Of a DNA stretch of 64,000 nucleotides, positions 28,634 through 37,968 are shown in pieces (the stretch's first letter is position 1; every line of letters begins with the position of its first letter). A program made the position numbers and the translations under genes. Below the pieces are notes generated by a model. It saw nothing but the letters and a program-made list of their open reading frames with translations, had not been told where the DNA came from and made no database searches. This stretch comes from an uncultured Lachnospiraceae bacterium (lineage in GTDB: Bacteria; Bacillota; Clostridia; Lachnospirales; Lachnospiraceae), in contig CANRNJ010000004.1 in the NCBI GenBank assembly GCA_947631955.1, positions 145,329 through 209,328 of the forward strand. Direction: 5' to 3'.

Positions 28634-30655
28634 ATGGAACAGAGAGAACCGGAAAACATGACGGAGGAGGAAAGACTCCGTTATTACAAGGACGCTTACG
28701 AGCGGGAAAAGCAGAAGGGAAGAACGCTTACCGGCAGGCTGGAGGACGCTGAGCGGCAGAACGCCGCCTTGGAAGAGCGTCTTGGCCGGATCAAGGGCAG
28801 TATGGTCTGGCGTCTGTCCAAGCCGCTGCGTTCGTTGGTGCATTGGGTGCGCAGGACCAGAGAACGTCTGGGCTGTTACGGCAGCGTCAAGGGCGTGATG
28901 CGCAAACTGGATTCCAAGAGGATCGAACGGAAAGCGCGCGCACAGCACGGTACGGCCAGTTTCCCGGATGCGGAGGAAGCTAAGCGGCAGAGCGGGGAAA
29001 CATTCAGCAGACGCGTAAAATTCAGCATACTGGTGCCGCTTTATAATACACCGGAAAAATATCTGCGGCAGGCCGTTGATTCCGTCCGGGCCCAGACTTA
29101 TGCGGATTGGGAGCTGTGCCTTGCGGACGGTTCCGACGCGGAACATGCCTATGTGGGCCGGATCTGTGCGGAATATGCGCGGCAGGACAAGCGCATCCTG
29201 TATCGGAAACTGCCGAAGAACGAAGGGATATCGGGCAATACCAACGCCTGTCTTGCCATGGCGTCGGGAGATTATATCGCTCTTTTTGACCATGACGACG
29301 TGCTTCATCCGAGCGTGCTGTATGAATATATGAAGGTGATCTGCGGCAGGGGCGCGGACTATATTTACTGCGACGAAGCCACTTTTAAGGGAAATAAGAC
29401 GATAGACGACATGATCACGCTGCATTTTAAGCCGGATTTTGCTCCGGACAACCTCCGCGCGAACAATTACATCTGTCATTTCAGCGCCTTTGACAGAAAA
29501 CTGTTGGACGGCGGCGTTGTTTTCCGGTCGGAATTTGACGGAAGCCAGGACCACGATATGATCCTGAGGCTGACCGCCAGAGCAGAGTGCGTAGTGCATG
29601 TGCCGAAACTGCTCTATTACTGGCGCTCGCATGAGGGCAGCGTGGCAGCGGACATCAATGCCAAAAGCTATGCTGTGGAGGCGGCCAAAGGGGCCGTGGC
29701 GGCGCATCTGAGAGATCAGGGGTTCGAGAATTTTGAGATCCGGTCCACCAAGGCGTTTGAAACCATTTTTCAGATCAAATATGAGATCAAGGGGAACCCC
29801 CTCGTGAGTATCGTGATCCCCAATAAAGACCACAAAGAGGATCTGGAGCGCTGCATAACGTCTATTTTGGAAAAAAGCAGTTACGGACACTATGAGATCA
29901 TTGTGGTGGAAAATAACAGCGGGAGCGGGGAGATCTTTGAATATTACAGGAAAATACAGGAGAATCCCAATATCCGCGTCATAACCTATGAAGGCGGCTT
30001 TAACTATTCCAAGATCAATAATCTGGGCGCTGCCGAGGCGCGCGGCGAATATATCGTTCTGCTCAACAATGACACCGCCGTGATCTCCTTAGACTGGATC
30101 GAGGAACTGCTCATGTACGCACAGCGTCCCGATGTAGGAGCGGTGGGCGCCAAACTTTACTATGCCGACAGGACCATCCAGCACGCCGGTGTGGTGCTGG
30201 GGTTAGGACAGCACAGAACGGCGGGACACAGCCATTACCGCGTCAGCTCCAACAATCTCGGATACATGGGACGGCTCTGCTATGCGCAGAACGTAATGGC
30301 GGTGACGGGAGCCTGCCTGATGATGCGCAAAGAACTTTTTGACAGGCTGCACGGTCTGGATGAACAGTTTGCCGTATCCCTGAATGACGTGGATCTCTGC
30401 ATCAGGGCGTGGAAAGCGGGCTGTGTCAATGTGTTTACGCCGTTTGCGGAGTTGTACCACTATGAATCCGCCTCCCGCGGGTCGGATGCCCAAGGGGAGA
30501 AAGCGGAGCGGTATGCCAAGGAGTCTGAGGTCTTTCGCGCCAAATGGAAAGAACTTCTCGACCGGGGCGATCCGTACTATAATCCCAATTTTTCACTGGA
30601 TCGGAGCGATTTCGCGTTGAAGCTTGCGGAGAAAGGCGGAAACGTGCTAAAATAA
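28634..30655 (+). CDS. Tandem GT2 glycosyltransferase, two complete domains
   Basis: A 673-aa protein. A coiled-coil start of about 60 residues precedes GT2 domain A (FSILVPLYNTPEKYL and FDHDDVLHP as the metal-binding motif) and GT2 domain B (VSIVIPNKDHKEDL, LNNDTAVIS, GACLMMRKELFDRL). Two active-looking domains in one chain suggest an enzyme adding two linkages of a repeat unit, as in polymerising rhamnosyltransferases. AAAGGG lies 9 nt upstream of the ATG. That ribosome-site block is itself a 14-bp duplication. A terminator follows the gene. Confidence 0.88.
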   Translation: MEQREPENMTEEERLRYYKDAYEREKQKGRTLTGRLEDAERQNAALEERLGRIKGSMVWRLSKPLRSLVHWVRRTRERLGCYGSVKGVMRKLDSKRIERKARAQHGTASFPDAEEAKRQSGETFSRRVKFSILVPLYNTPEKYLRQAVDSVRAQTYADWELCLADGSDAEHAYVGRICAEYARQDKRILYRKLPKNEGISGNTNACLAMASGDYIALFDHDDVLHPSVLYEYMKVICGRGADYIYCDEATFKGNKTIDDMITLHFKPDFAPDNLRANNYICHFSAFDRKLLDGGVVFRSEFDGSQDHDMILRLTARAECVVHVPKLLYYWRSHEGSVAADINAKSYAVEAAKGAVAAHLRDQGFENFEIRSTKAFETIFQIKYEIKGNPLVSIVIPNKDHKEDLERCITSILEKSSYGHYEIIVVENNSGSGEIFEYYRKIQENPNIRVITYEGGFNYSKINNLGAAEARGEYIVLLNNDTAVISLDWIEELLMYAQRPDVGAVGAKLYYADRTIQHAGVVLGLGQHRTAGHSHYRVSSNNLGYMGRLCYAQNVMAVTGACLMMRKELFDRLHGLDEQFAVSLNDVDLCIRAWKAGCVNVFTPFAELYHYESASRGSDAQGEKAERYAKESEVFRAKWKELLDRGDPYYNPNFSLDRSDFALKLAEKGGNVLK

Positions 30656-30673
30656 TATCCATAAGAGTGCCGG

Positions 30674-30704
30674 AAAGCGGAAACATCTCTGAAACCGCTT
30701 TTTT
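30674..30704 (+). terminator. Rho-independent terminator
   Basis: A 7-bp stem (30674-30680 with 30695-30701) ends in a run of six Ts, just after the tandem GT2 gene and before the phosphohexomutase gene. Confidence 0.6.
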
Positions 30705-30731
30705 GCAATGAATCGGAACGGAGGGATCATC

Positions 30732-32453
30732 ATGGGCTACAGAGAACAATTTGATTTTTGGTTAGAAGACTCTTACTTTGACGACGCTACCAAACAGGAG
30801 CTTCTTGCGATCAGAAACAACGAAGAGGAAGTGGAAGACCGCTTCTATAAGGAACTTGAGTTCGGAACCGGCGGTCTGCGCGGCGTGATCGGTGCAGGTA
30901 CGAACCGCATGAATATCTATACGGTCCGCAAAGCGACACAGGGACTTGCCAACTACATAAAGAAGCAGGGCGGAGAGGCGAAAGGAGTTGCCATCGCCTA
31001 TGATTCCAGACGGAAATCGCCTGAATTTGCGGATGAAGCCGCGCTTTGTCTTGCGGCAAACGGGATCAAGGCATATGTGTTTGACGCGCTGCGGCCTACG
31101 CCGGAGCTGTCGTTTGCCCTGAGAGAATTGGGCTGCGTATCGGGTATTGTTATCACGGCCAGCCATAATCCGCCGGAGTATAACGGCTACAAGTGCTATT
31201 GGGAGGACGGCGCGCAGGTCACCGCTCCCAAAGATAAAGAGATCATCACGGAAGTCAAGAATGTGACCGATTATCATACGGTCAAGACCATGAGTAAGGA
31301 GGAGGCCGTAAAAGCAGGGCTCTATGTTGTTATCGGCAAAGAGATCGACGACAAATACATGGCCGAACTGAAGAAACAGATCATTCATCCGGATGTGATC
31401 AAGGAAATGGCGGAAGATATGAAGATCGTCTACTCGCCTTTTAACGGAACGGGAAATGTTCCGGTCAGAAGGATCCTGTCGGAACTTGGCTTTAAGAATG
31501 TGTATGTGGTTCCTGAACAGGAAATGCCCGATCCCGATTTTACCACGCTTGAATACCCCAATCCGGAAGATCCCAAGGCGTTTACACTGGCCCTTAAACT
31601 GGCAAAAGAGAAGAAAGCGGACATTGTTCTGGCGACCGATCCCGACGCCGACCGGCTGGGGATCTATGCACTGGATACCAGATCCGGAGAATATGTTGCT
31701 TTTACGGGCAATATGTCCGGTATGCTGATTGCCGAATACATACTGCGTGAGAGGACCGCGACGGGTACGATGCCGACGGATCCCGCCCTTGTCACAACGA
31801 TCGTCACGACGAATATGGCGCGCGCGATCGCGGAAGACTATCATGTGAAGTTTATTGAAGTCCTGACCGGATTCAAATATATCGGCGAACAGATCAAGCT
31901 CTTTGAACAGAGCGGTTCCAATCATTATGTATTCGGTCTGGAAGAAAGCTACGGATGTCTTGCGGGAACACATGCGAGAGATAAAGATGCGGTCGTTGCG
32001 GTCATGTGTCTGTGCGAGATGGCGGCATGGTGCAAGAAACACGGCAAGACCGTATGGGATCAGATGATCACATTGTATGAGAAGTACGGATACTTCAAAG
32101 AAAGCCAGTATTCCATCACGATGAAAGGGATCGACGGCACAAAGCAGATCGAGGAGATCATGAATAAGCTGAGAAGCAATCCGCCCAAGAATTTCGGGGA
32201 TCTGAAAGTGAAAGAATTCAGAGATTACGATACGGGCAAGACGCTGAATCTGGAAACCGGAGAAGAAGGCGTGACAGGACTTCCGAAGTCCAACGTGCTC
32301 TACTTTGACCTGACCAACGATTCATGGTGCTGTGCGCGCCCGTCAGGTACGGAGCCGAAGATCAAGTTCTATATGGGCGTTAAGGGCACCGGTCTGGAAG
32401 ACGCCGAGAAGCGGCTGCAAAAGCTGACGGAAGATCTGAAAGCATATCTTTAA
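30732..32453 (+). CDS. Phosphohexomutase (phosphoglucomutase type)
   Basis: A 573-aa alpha-D-phosphohexomutase with the phosphoserine loop TASHNPPEYNGYK, the metal-binding DPDADRLG and the sugar-binding GLEESYG motif. It interconverts hexose 6- and 1-phosphates, giving glucose-1-phosphate for RmlA and UDP-sugars. The long form (about 570-580 aa) matches PgcA/PMM-like enzymes of Firmicutes. The Met at 30732 is preferred because GGAGG lies 7 nt upstream. Its place inside the glycan cluster supports a precursor-supply role. Confidence 0.93.
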   Translation: MGYREQFDFWLEDSYFDDATKQELLAIRNNEEEVEDRFYKELEFGTGGLRGVIGAGTNRMNIYTVRKATQGLANYIKKQGGEAKGVAIAYDSRRKSPEFADEAALCLAANGIKAYVFDALRPTPELSFALRELGCVSGIVITASHNPPEYNGYKCYWEDGAQVTAPKDKEIITEVKNVTDYHTVKTMSKEEAVKAGLYVVIGKEIDDKYMAELKKQIIHPDVIKEMAEDMKIVYSPFNGTGNVPVRRILSELGFKNVYVVPEQEMPDPDFTTLEYPNPEDPKAFTLALKLAKEKKADIVLATDPDADRLGIYALDTRSGEYVAFTGNMSGMLIAEYILRERTATGTMPTDPALVTTIVTTNMARAIAEDYHVKFIEVLTGFKYIGEQIKLFEQSGSNHYVFGLEESYGCLAGTHARDKDAVVAVMCLCEMAAWCKKHGKTVWDQMITLYEKYGYFKESQYSITMKGIDGTKQIEEIMNKLRSNPPKNFGDLKVKEFRDYDTGKTLNLETGEEGVTGLPKSNVLYFDLTNDSWCCARPSGTEPKIKFYMGVKGTGLEDAEKRLQKLTEDLKAYL

Positions 32454-32466
32454 GGCAAAAAAGGGT

Positions 32467-32493
32467 GTCGCCCTGCGTATTCTGCAGGGCGAC
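32467..32493 (+). terminator. Stem-loop after the phosphohexomutase gene
   Basis: A perfect 10-bp GC-rich stem (32467-32476 with 32484-32493) with a 7-nt loop, 13 nt after the stop. It lacks a T run, so it may be an mRNA-stabilising or attenuating hairpin and not a full terminator. Confidence 0.5.
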
Positions 32494-32545
32494 GATCGTT
32501 TATAGGGCGAAAGACCGCTGCGGCTGCGGATCATGTGGAGAAGAT

Positions 32546-33973
32546 ATGGGTCGTAAGATTTTGAAACTCGACAATTTAAAAAAGACCGTGCGCTATTTGA
32601 AGAAAAACGGCGTCCGCCATACCTATTATGCGGCGAAAGAACGGATCGGCGAAGAAAGGAAACAGGATTACCGCTATGAGGAGCCGCTGCGGGAGATCTT
32701 GGAAAAACAGCGGGAGGAATCCGTGGGCTGGGAGGATATGTTCAGTATCGTCGTGCCAGCCTACGAAACCGATGAAGGTTTTCTGCGGGAAATGCTGGAT
32801 TCCGTGATCAGACAGAGTTATCCCAAATGGGAGCTGGTCATTGTCGATGCGGGCAGAAGCGGTACGGTCAGTAAAGCTGTGGAGGAAAGATCCGCGCAGA
32901 CCGGCGGCCGGCGCATTAAATATATGCATCTGGAGGAAAATAAGGGCATAGCGGAGAATACGAATGTGGGGATCGGACTGGCCGGAGGGAATTATATCGC
33001 ACTGTTGGATCATGACGATCTTCTCGCGCCGGACGCCCTTTATCATATGGCTGCGGCGCTGCGGCGCCTGCGGCGGCAGGGGACGGAACCAGTGCTGCTT
33101 TATACGGATGAAGACAAATATGACGATGGAGCAAAGCGGTATCTGGCGCCCAATAAGAAAGAAAAATTTAATCTGGATTTAATTTTATCGAATAATTACA
33201 TGTGTCATTTTATGGCAGTCGAGGCACAGACATTCAAAAGATTCGGTCTGCGCAGGGAATTTGACGGCGCGCAGGACTATGATCTGGTATTGCGGATCAT
33301 CGGCAGTCTGTACGGAAAAACAGCGGATCGGGAATGGGAGCAGAAGGTTGTCCACATTCCGAGAGTGCTGTATCATTGGCGGTGCCATGCCGGTTCTACC
33401 GCGGGCAATACCGCCAGCAAGTCCTATGCCTATGAGGCCGGGCGGAAAGCGCTTCTGGAGTTCTGCATGCGTCAAAACTGGAATGTCCGGGTGGAGCACA
33501 GCCTGCATCTGGGCTTCTATGAGATCACCTATCTGCCGGATATCCTGACAGCCAGAGAAGATGTGGGCATCGTGTGCGGCAGCCTGCTGGATGCCCGCGG
33601 CAGGATCTGTTCGGGAGCCATGACGCAGGACGGAAAAATCATGTATGAAGGGCTGCATAAGGAATACAGCGGCGGGTCCACACATCGGGCCGCATTGAAG
33701 CAGGACGTGGAGGCGGCCGATATACGGTGCCTGCGGGTCCGGCCGGAATTGAGGGACGCGTATGAGCAGATCACGGGTCTGGCGTACGGCGAACGCAGGG
33801 TCCGCTGCCTGACGGCGTCCACAGGCAGAGAGGTCCGTATAGCGGATGCAACAGGCCTGTCCTGTGACGAAGCGGGATACCGCAGGCTCAGTATAGAACT
33901 TGGCCGCGCGGCGGCAAAACGAGGATACCGCATCCTGTGGGATCCGAAAATGACAGTGCGCTGTGACGGATAG
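32546..33973 (+). CDS. GT2 glycosyltransferase
   Basis: A 475-aa protein with a basic helical start and one complete GT2 domain (FSIVVPAYETDEGFL, then LLDHDDLLAP as DxD-type motif, then TDEDKYD). The C-terminal part resembles the head of a second GT2 half but lacks the second catalytic motif. The start at 32546 has GGAG 5 nt upstream. It is followed after 11 nt by another GT2 gene, and both belong to the polysaccharide-assembly run. Confidence 0.86.
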   Translation: MGRKILKLDNLKKTVRYLKKNGVRHTYYAAKERIGEERKQDYRYEEPLREILEKQREESVGWEDMFSIVVPAYETDEGFLREMLDSVIRQSYPKWELVIVDAGRSGTVSKAVEERSAQTGGRRIKYMHLEENKGIAENTNVGIGLAGGNYIALLDHDDLLAPDALYHMAAALRRLRRQGTEPVLLYTDEDKYDDGAKRYLAPNKKEKFNLDLILSNNYMCHFMAVEAQTFKRFGLRREFDGAQDYDLVLRIIGSLYGKTADREWEQKVVHIPRVLYHWRCHAGSTAGNTASKSYAYEAGRKALLEFCMRQNWNVRVEHSLHLGFYEITYLPDILTAREDVGIVCGSLLDARGRICSGAMTQDGKIMYEGLHKEYSGGSTHRAALKQDVEAADIRCLRVRPELRDAYEQITGLAYGERRVRCLTASTGREVRIADATGLSCDEAGYRRLSIELGRAAAKRGYRILWDPKMTVRCDG

Positions 33974-33984
33974 GAGGAAATGGG

Positions 33985-34965
33985 ATGGAGCGGCCGATAC
34001 GGTCCACGATCGTGATACCGAATTACAACGGAATGAAATATATAGAAGACTGCCTTTTGTCACTGGACGGCGAACCGGCGCACATCATCGTGGTGGACAA
34101 CGGTTCCACGGATGGCAGCAGACAGCTTGTCCGGGACCGTTTTCCTCAGGTTGAATTGATCTGTCTGGATAAAAATTACGGTTTCTGCAGGGCGGTCAAT
34201 GCCGGGATCGAAGGATCAAAAACAACATATGTTATTTTATTAAACAACGACACTACGGTGGCTCCGGGATTCGTGCGGGCCTTGGAACGTCCTCTGGAAA
34301 CACATCCGGAAGTGTTTTCGGGATCGGCCCAGATGAGAAATATGCACCGCCCGGAAGTGATGGACGACGCCGGTGATCTATACTGCGCGCTCGGTTGGGC
34401 GTTCGCCAGAGGAAAAGACAAGCCGGTCCGTGACTATCAGCAGGGGCGGAGGATCTTTGCGGCGTGCGGCGGAGCGGCCATTTATCGGCGGAAGCTGTTC
34501 GGGGAGATCGGGCTGATGGATGAAACCCATTTCGCTTATCTGGAGGATATCGATATCGGATACCGGGCGCGGATCCACGGCTATGTCAATCTGTATATTC
34601 CGGAGGCGGTGGTCTTCCACGCGGGCAGCGGGGCGAGTGGCTCCCGGTACAATGCCTTTAAGGCGTCGTTGGCTTCCAGAAACAGCATATACCTGATCTA
34701 CAAGAACATGCCGCCGCTGCAGATCCTTATCAACCTGCCGTTTCTGACCGCCGGTTATATAGTCAAAACCGTGTTCTTTATCAGAAAAGGACTGGGCGCG
34801 GCTTATCTGAAAGGGCTCCGGCAAGGCTTTGCTTTGTGCGGGTCCGAACGGGCCGGATCCAAAAGGATACGTTTCCGCAGAGAGAACCTGTGTCATTATT
34901 TCCGGATCCAGATGGAATTATGGTGCAATCTGTGGCGCCGGCTGGAGGAGTGCCGCCGCGGCTGA
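33985..34965 (+). CDS. GT2 glycosyltransferase (WbbL-like rhamnosyltransferase type)
   Basis: A 326-aa single-domain GT2 with STIVIPNYNGMKYIEDCL, VVDNGSTDGS, LNNDTTVAP (metal site) and FFAYLEDIDIGYR-like acceptor-side motifs. The pattern matches the WbbL/rhamnosyltransferase branch, which fits the rml genes upstream. It has a hydrophobic patch near the C terminus that may hold it at the membrane. AGGA lies upstream of the ATG. The next gene is the priming transferase, so an early linkage onto the lipid-linked primer is plausible; that is inference. Confidence 0.85.
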   Translation: MERPIRSTIVIPNYNGMKYIEDCLLSLDGEPAHIIVVDNGSTDGSRQLVRDRFPQVELICLDKNYGFCRAVNAGIEGSKTTYVILLNNDTTVAPGFVRALERPLETHPEVFSGSAQMRNMHRPEVMDDAGDLYCALGWAFARGKDKPVRDYQQGRRIFAACGGAAIYRRKLFGEIGLMDETHFAYLEDIDIGYRARIHGYVNLYIPEAVVFHAGSGASGSRYNAFKASLASRNSIYLIYKNMPPLQILINLPFLTAGYIVKTVFFIRKGLGAAYLKGLRQGFALCGSERAGSKRIRFRRENLCHYFRIQMELWCNLWRRLEECRRG

Positions 34966-35058
34966 TCGCGTATGGATGCGGCGCGCGGCGCCGGGATCGC
35001 ATCAAATGTTGTTTTTTTAGACAAAATATTGTATGATACGAGCATAGAGGCTTGGGGT

Positions 35059-36468
35059 ATGATCAAAGATAATCAGAAGTATTTCAACAGGCTGCATGTA
35101 GTTTTGGATGCTGCGATCATAGTGATTTCCTATATGCTGGCATGGTATTTACGGTTTGCCAGTCCTTTTTCCGACATCGGCGAAAACGTCGGGGTCCTTT
35201 CCGCGCGCACCTATTTTCAGATGCTCTATGTGATCGTGCCGGGTTATCTGATCCTTTATTACAACTTCAATCTGTATACGCCAAAGCGGGCGACCGTGCA
35301 TAAGTACGAGATACTCAACATTTTTCAGGCTAATGTGGTAGGACTGATCCTTTTGATGGCAGGCTGGTATCTCGTCGCACAGATCCATTTCTCCCGTGCC
35401 ATGATGGCGTATTTTTTTGTGATCAATATTCTGCTGACGAACGTCGGGCGCTCCCTGATAAGGGCGCTGCTGCAGTATTTCCGTGAAAAGGGCTACAATC
35501 TCAAATACATCCTTCTGGTCGGCTATTCCCGCGCGGCGGAGGAATACATCAACCGCATCAACTCCAATCCACAGTGGGGCTATGTCGTGCGGGGGATCTT
35601 GGACGACAGCGTGCCGAGGGGAACGGTCTATAAGGGCGTCAAGGTGGTGGGAACGATCGAGAACCTGCTCTATATCCTTCCGGAGAATAAACTGGACGAG
35701 ATCGCGATCACCCTGTCGCTGAAAGATTATGACGATCTGGAGCGGATCGTGGATATCTGTGAAAATTCCGGCGTCCATACGAAGTTCATCCCCGATTACA
35801 ACAGCATGTTCCCAAGCAGACCGTACACGGAGGACCTGATGGGCCTCCCGGTCATCAACATCCGTTATGTGCCTCTCACCAATACGCTGAACTGGGTGGC
35901 TAAGAGAGTGGTGGATGTGGCGGTTTCGCTGGTCGGACTGGTGATCGCATCCCCGGTCATGCTGGCTGCGGCGGCCGCCGTCGGGTGCACGTCGCGCGGG
36001 CCGATCATTTTTAAACAGGAGCGGATCGGGCTGCACAACAAACCGTTCAAGATGTACAAATTCCGCACGATGAAGGTACAGAAACAGGCGGCGGAAGAGC
36101 AGGCTTGGACGACCAAGGATGATCCGCGGGTGACAAAAGTCGGCAGATTCCTGAGGCGGACAAGCATTGACGAACTTCCGCAGCTGTTCAATATCCTGAG
36201 GGGCGATATGAGCGTGGTGGGTCCCAGACCGGAAAGACCGCAGTTCGTGGAGAAATTCAAGGAGGAGATACCGCGCTACATGGTAAAGCATCAGGTCAGA
36301 CCCGGACTCACCGGATGGGCGCAGATCAACGGCTACCGGGGCGACACTTCCATCAAACGGAGAATCGAGTACGATATCTTCTATATTGAAAACTGGACGA
36401 TGTCTTTTGATATCAAGATCATGTTCCTTACGATTTTTAAAGGATTCATAAATAAAAACGCCTATTAG
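35059..36468 (+). CDS. Undecaprenyl-phosphate sugar phosphotransferase (priming enzyme)
   Basis: A 469-aa polyprenyl glycosylphosphotransferase. There are about four N-terminal membrane segments, a CoA-binding-like middle domain, then the sugar-transferase core: IIFKQERIGLHNKPFKMYKFRTM, the SIDELPQLFNIL helix, VGPRPERP and GLTGWAQINGYRG. It starts glycan synthesis by moving a sugar-1-phosphate from a UDP-sugar to undecaprenyl phosphate. I placed the start at 35059, where GAGG lies 8 nt upstream; the reading frame is open further upstream without a good ribosome site. Which sugar it primes with cannot be read from sequence. Confidence 0.93.
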   Translation: MIKDNQKYFNRLHVVLDAAIIVISYMLAWYLRFASPFSDIGENVGVLSARTYFQMLYVIVPGYLILYYNFNLYTPKRATVHKYEILNIFQANVVGLILLMAGWYLVAQIHFSRAMMAYFFVINILLTNVGRSLIRALLQYFREKGYNLKYILLVGYSRAAEEYINRINSNPQWGYVVRGILDDSVPRGTVYKGVKVVGTIENLLYILPENKLDEIAITLSLKDYDDLERIVDICENSGVHTKFIPDYNSMFPSRPYTEDLMGLPVINIRYVPLTNTLNWVAKRVVDVAVSLVGLVIASPVMLAAAAAVGCTSRGPIIFKQERIGLHNKPFKMYKFRTMKVQKQAAEEQAWTTKDDPRVTKVGRFLRRTSIDELPQLFNILRGDMSVVGPRPERPQFVEKFKEEIPRYMVKHQVRPGLTGWAQINGYRGDTSIKRRIEYDIFYIENWTMSFDIKIMFLTIFKGFINKNAY

Positions 36469-36549
36469 TGAGATACTATTTGGAAAATCGGAACGGGTTT
36501 CTTAATTCTTAAAAAGAACGCATCATTTGCTTAAGAACGCGTTAATAGG

Positions 36550-36577
36550 TTGCAATTATATCAAGATGTAGTATAAT
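36550..36577 (+). promoter_or_regulatory. Sigma-A-type promoter for the LCP gene
   Basis: TTGCAA (36550-36555), a 16-nt spacer and a perfect TATAAT (36572-36577) lie about 100 nt before the LCP start, in the 210-bp gap after the priming transferase. Confidence 0.6.
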
Positions 36578-36678
36578 CATAGATAAGTGTACGCTACAGC
36601 TTGATTTTTGCGTAAACTTATGAGAAAATATGATCTGGCGGTATTTTACGATTTTTTAGAATTAAGGGAGTACAGCAC

Positions 36679-37911
36679 ATGGCCAAGTATATGGAAGATG
36701 AATATGAAGAGGAACGTCCGAAAAAGAAATCCGCTTCCGGGAGCAGCAAAAACGGCAGGAAGCCTTCCGGCGGCAAGAGTTCCGGCGGGAAAAGTTCCAA
36801 CAGAAACTCAGGCGCCAAGAGCACAAACGGTAAAGGTTCGGGCAAAAAAGGTTCGAGCAGGAAGCAGAAGGCAAGAAAACAGCGCAGGAGGATCATTATT
36901 TTTGTCATTGAGATCATCATCCTTGTGATAGCGGTCGTCGTTCTCTACAGTGTCCTGACGGCGACAAAAGGCGGCAAGATGGAGATCGAGGAAGAAGATA
37001 TCATCATCAACGAAACGGTTAAGCAGGAACAGGAAGAAACGATGAAAGGGTATCGCAACATTGCTCTGTTCGGCGTGGATTCGACTACCGGCGCCCTGAC
37101 GAAGAACACGCGGAGCGACTCGATCATGATCGCTTCGATCAATCAGGATACGGGTGAATGTAAGCTGGTATCGGTATATCGCGATACTTATCTGAACCTG
37201 AGCAACGACTCTTATAATAAATGCAACGCCGCATATGCCAAGGGCGGTCCGGAGATGGCGATCAATATGCTGAACATGAATCTGGACATGAACATCACCG
37301 ATTTTGTCACCGTAGGTTTTGCGGGACTGACAGATACCATCGACGCTCTGGGCGGCGTCTATATCGATGTGGACGGGGCGGAGATCGATCATGTGAACAG
37401 CTACCAGTACTGTATGGCGGAGAATCTGAAACGCGACTACACGCCGGTAGAAAACACCGGTTATCAGCTGCTGAACGGTCTTCAGGCTACGGGATACTGC
37501 CGTGTCAGATACACCGCAGGCGACGATTTCAAGAGAGCGGAAAGACAGCGGGAAGTCTTAAGCGCGGTAGCGGATCAGGCGAAGAAGGCTTCCGTGACAA
37601 AGCTGACCGATACGGCTCAGGCTGTATTTGAAGAAACCTATACATCTCTGGATCTGTCGGAGATCGTTGAGATGCTGGGCGATATAAGCAAGTATTATAT
37701 TTCCGATACGGCCGGATTCCCGCAGGAGTCCAACCGTGCGACGGGAACGATCGGATCGAAAGGTTCCTGTGTCGTTCCGGTCAATCTGGAAGAAAATGTC
37801 AAATGGCTGCACCAGTTCCTGTTTGACGATTATGATTATGAACCGTCTGCCACGGTAAAAACATGCAGCGACCAGATCTATTCCGATACAAACGGATATC
37901 TGAATAAATAA
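36679..37911 (+). CDS. LCP (LytR-CpsA-Psr) family wall-glycan ligase
   Basis: A 410-aa protein: a cytoplasmic start that becomes very Ser/Gly/Lys-rich (residues 15-70), one membrane anchor (72-95), then an external LCP domain. The domain carries the conserved RSDSIMIASI and VSVYRDTYL segments and later RVRYTAGDDFKRAERQRE, with the Arg/Asp residues that bind the lipid pyrophosphate. LCP proteins transfer undecaprenyl-linked polysaccharides onto peptidoglycan. Its place after the priming transferase makes it the likely attachment enzyme for this glycan. GGGAG lies 8 nt before the ATG. Confidence 0.93.
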   Translation: MAKYMEDEYEEERPKKKSASGSSKNGRKPSGGKSSGGKSSNRNSGAKSTNGKGSGKKGSSRKQKARKQRRRIIIFVIEIIILVIAVVVLYSVLTATKGGKMEIEEEDIIINETVKQEQEETMKGYRNIALFGVDSTTGALTKNTRSDSIMIASINQDTGECKLVSVYRDTYLNLSNDSYNKCNAAYAKGGPEMAINMLNMNLDMNITDFVTVGFAGLTDTIDALGGVYIDVDGAEIDHVNSYQYCMAENLKRDYTPVENTGYQLLNGLQATGYCRVRYTAGDDFKRAERQREVLSAVADQAKKASVTKLTDTAQAVFEETYTSLDLSEIVEMLGDISKYYISDTAGFPQESNRATGTIGSKGSCVVPVNLEENVKWLHQFLFDDYDYEPSATVKTCSDQIYSDTNGYLNK

Positions 37912-37918
37912 GCAGAGC

Positions 37919-37944
37919 AAAGGGGCCGGTTTTGTTGGCCCTTT
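37919..37944 (+). terminator. Weak terminator or attenuator hairpin
   Basis: An 8-bp stem with one bulged G (37919-37927 with 37937-37944), followed by a short pyrimidine tract, sits between the LCP gene and the next GT2 gene, which starts 25 nt later. Confidence 0.45.
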
Positions 37945-37968
37945 CGCTTTCGGAGGGGAAAAGCGGAC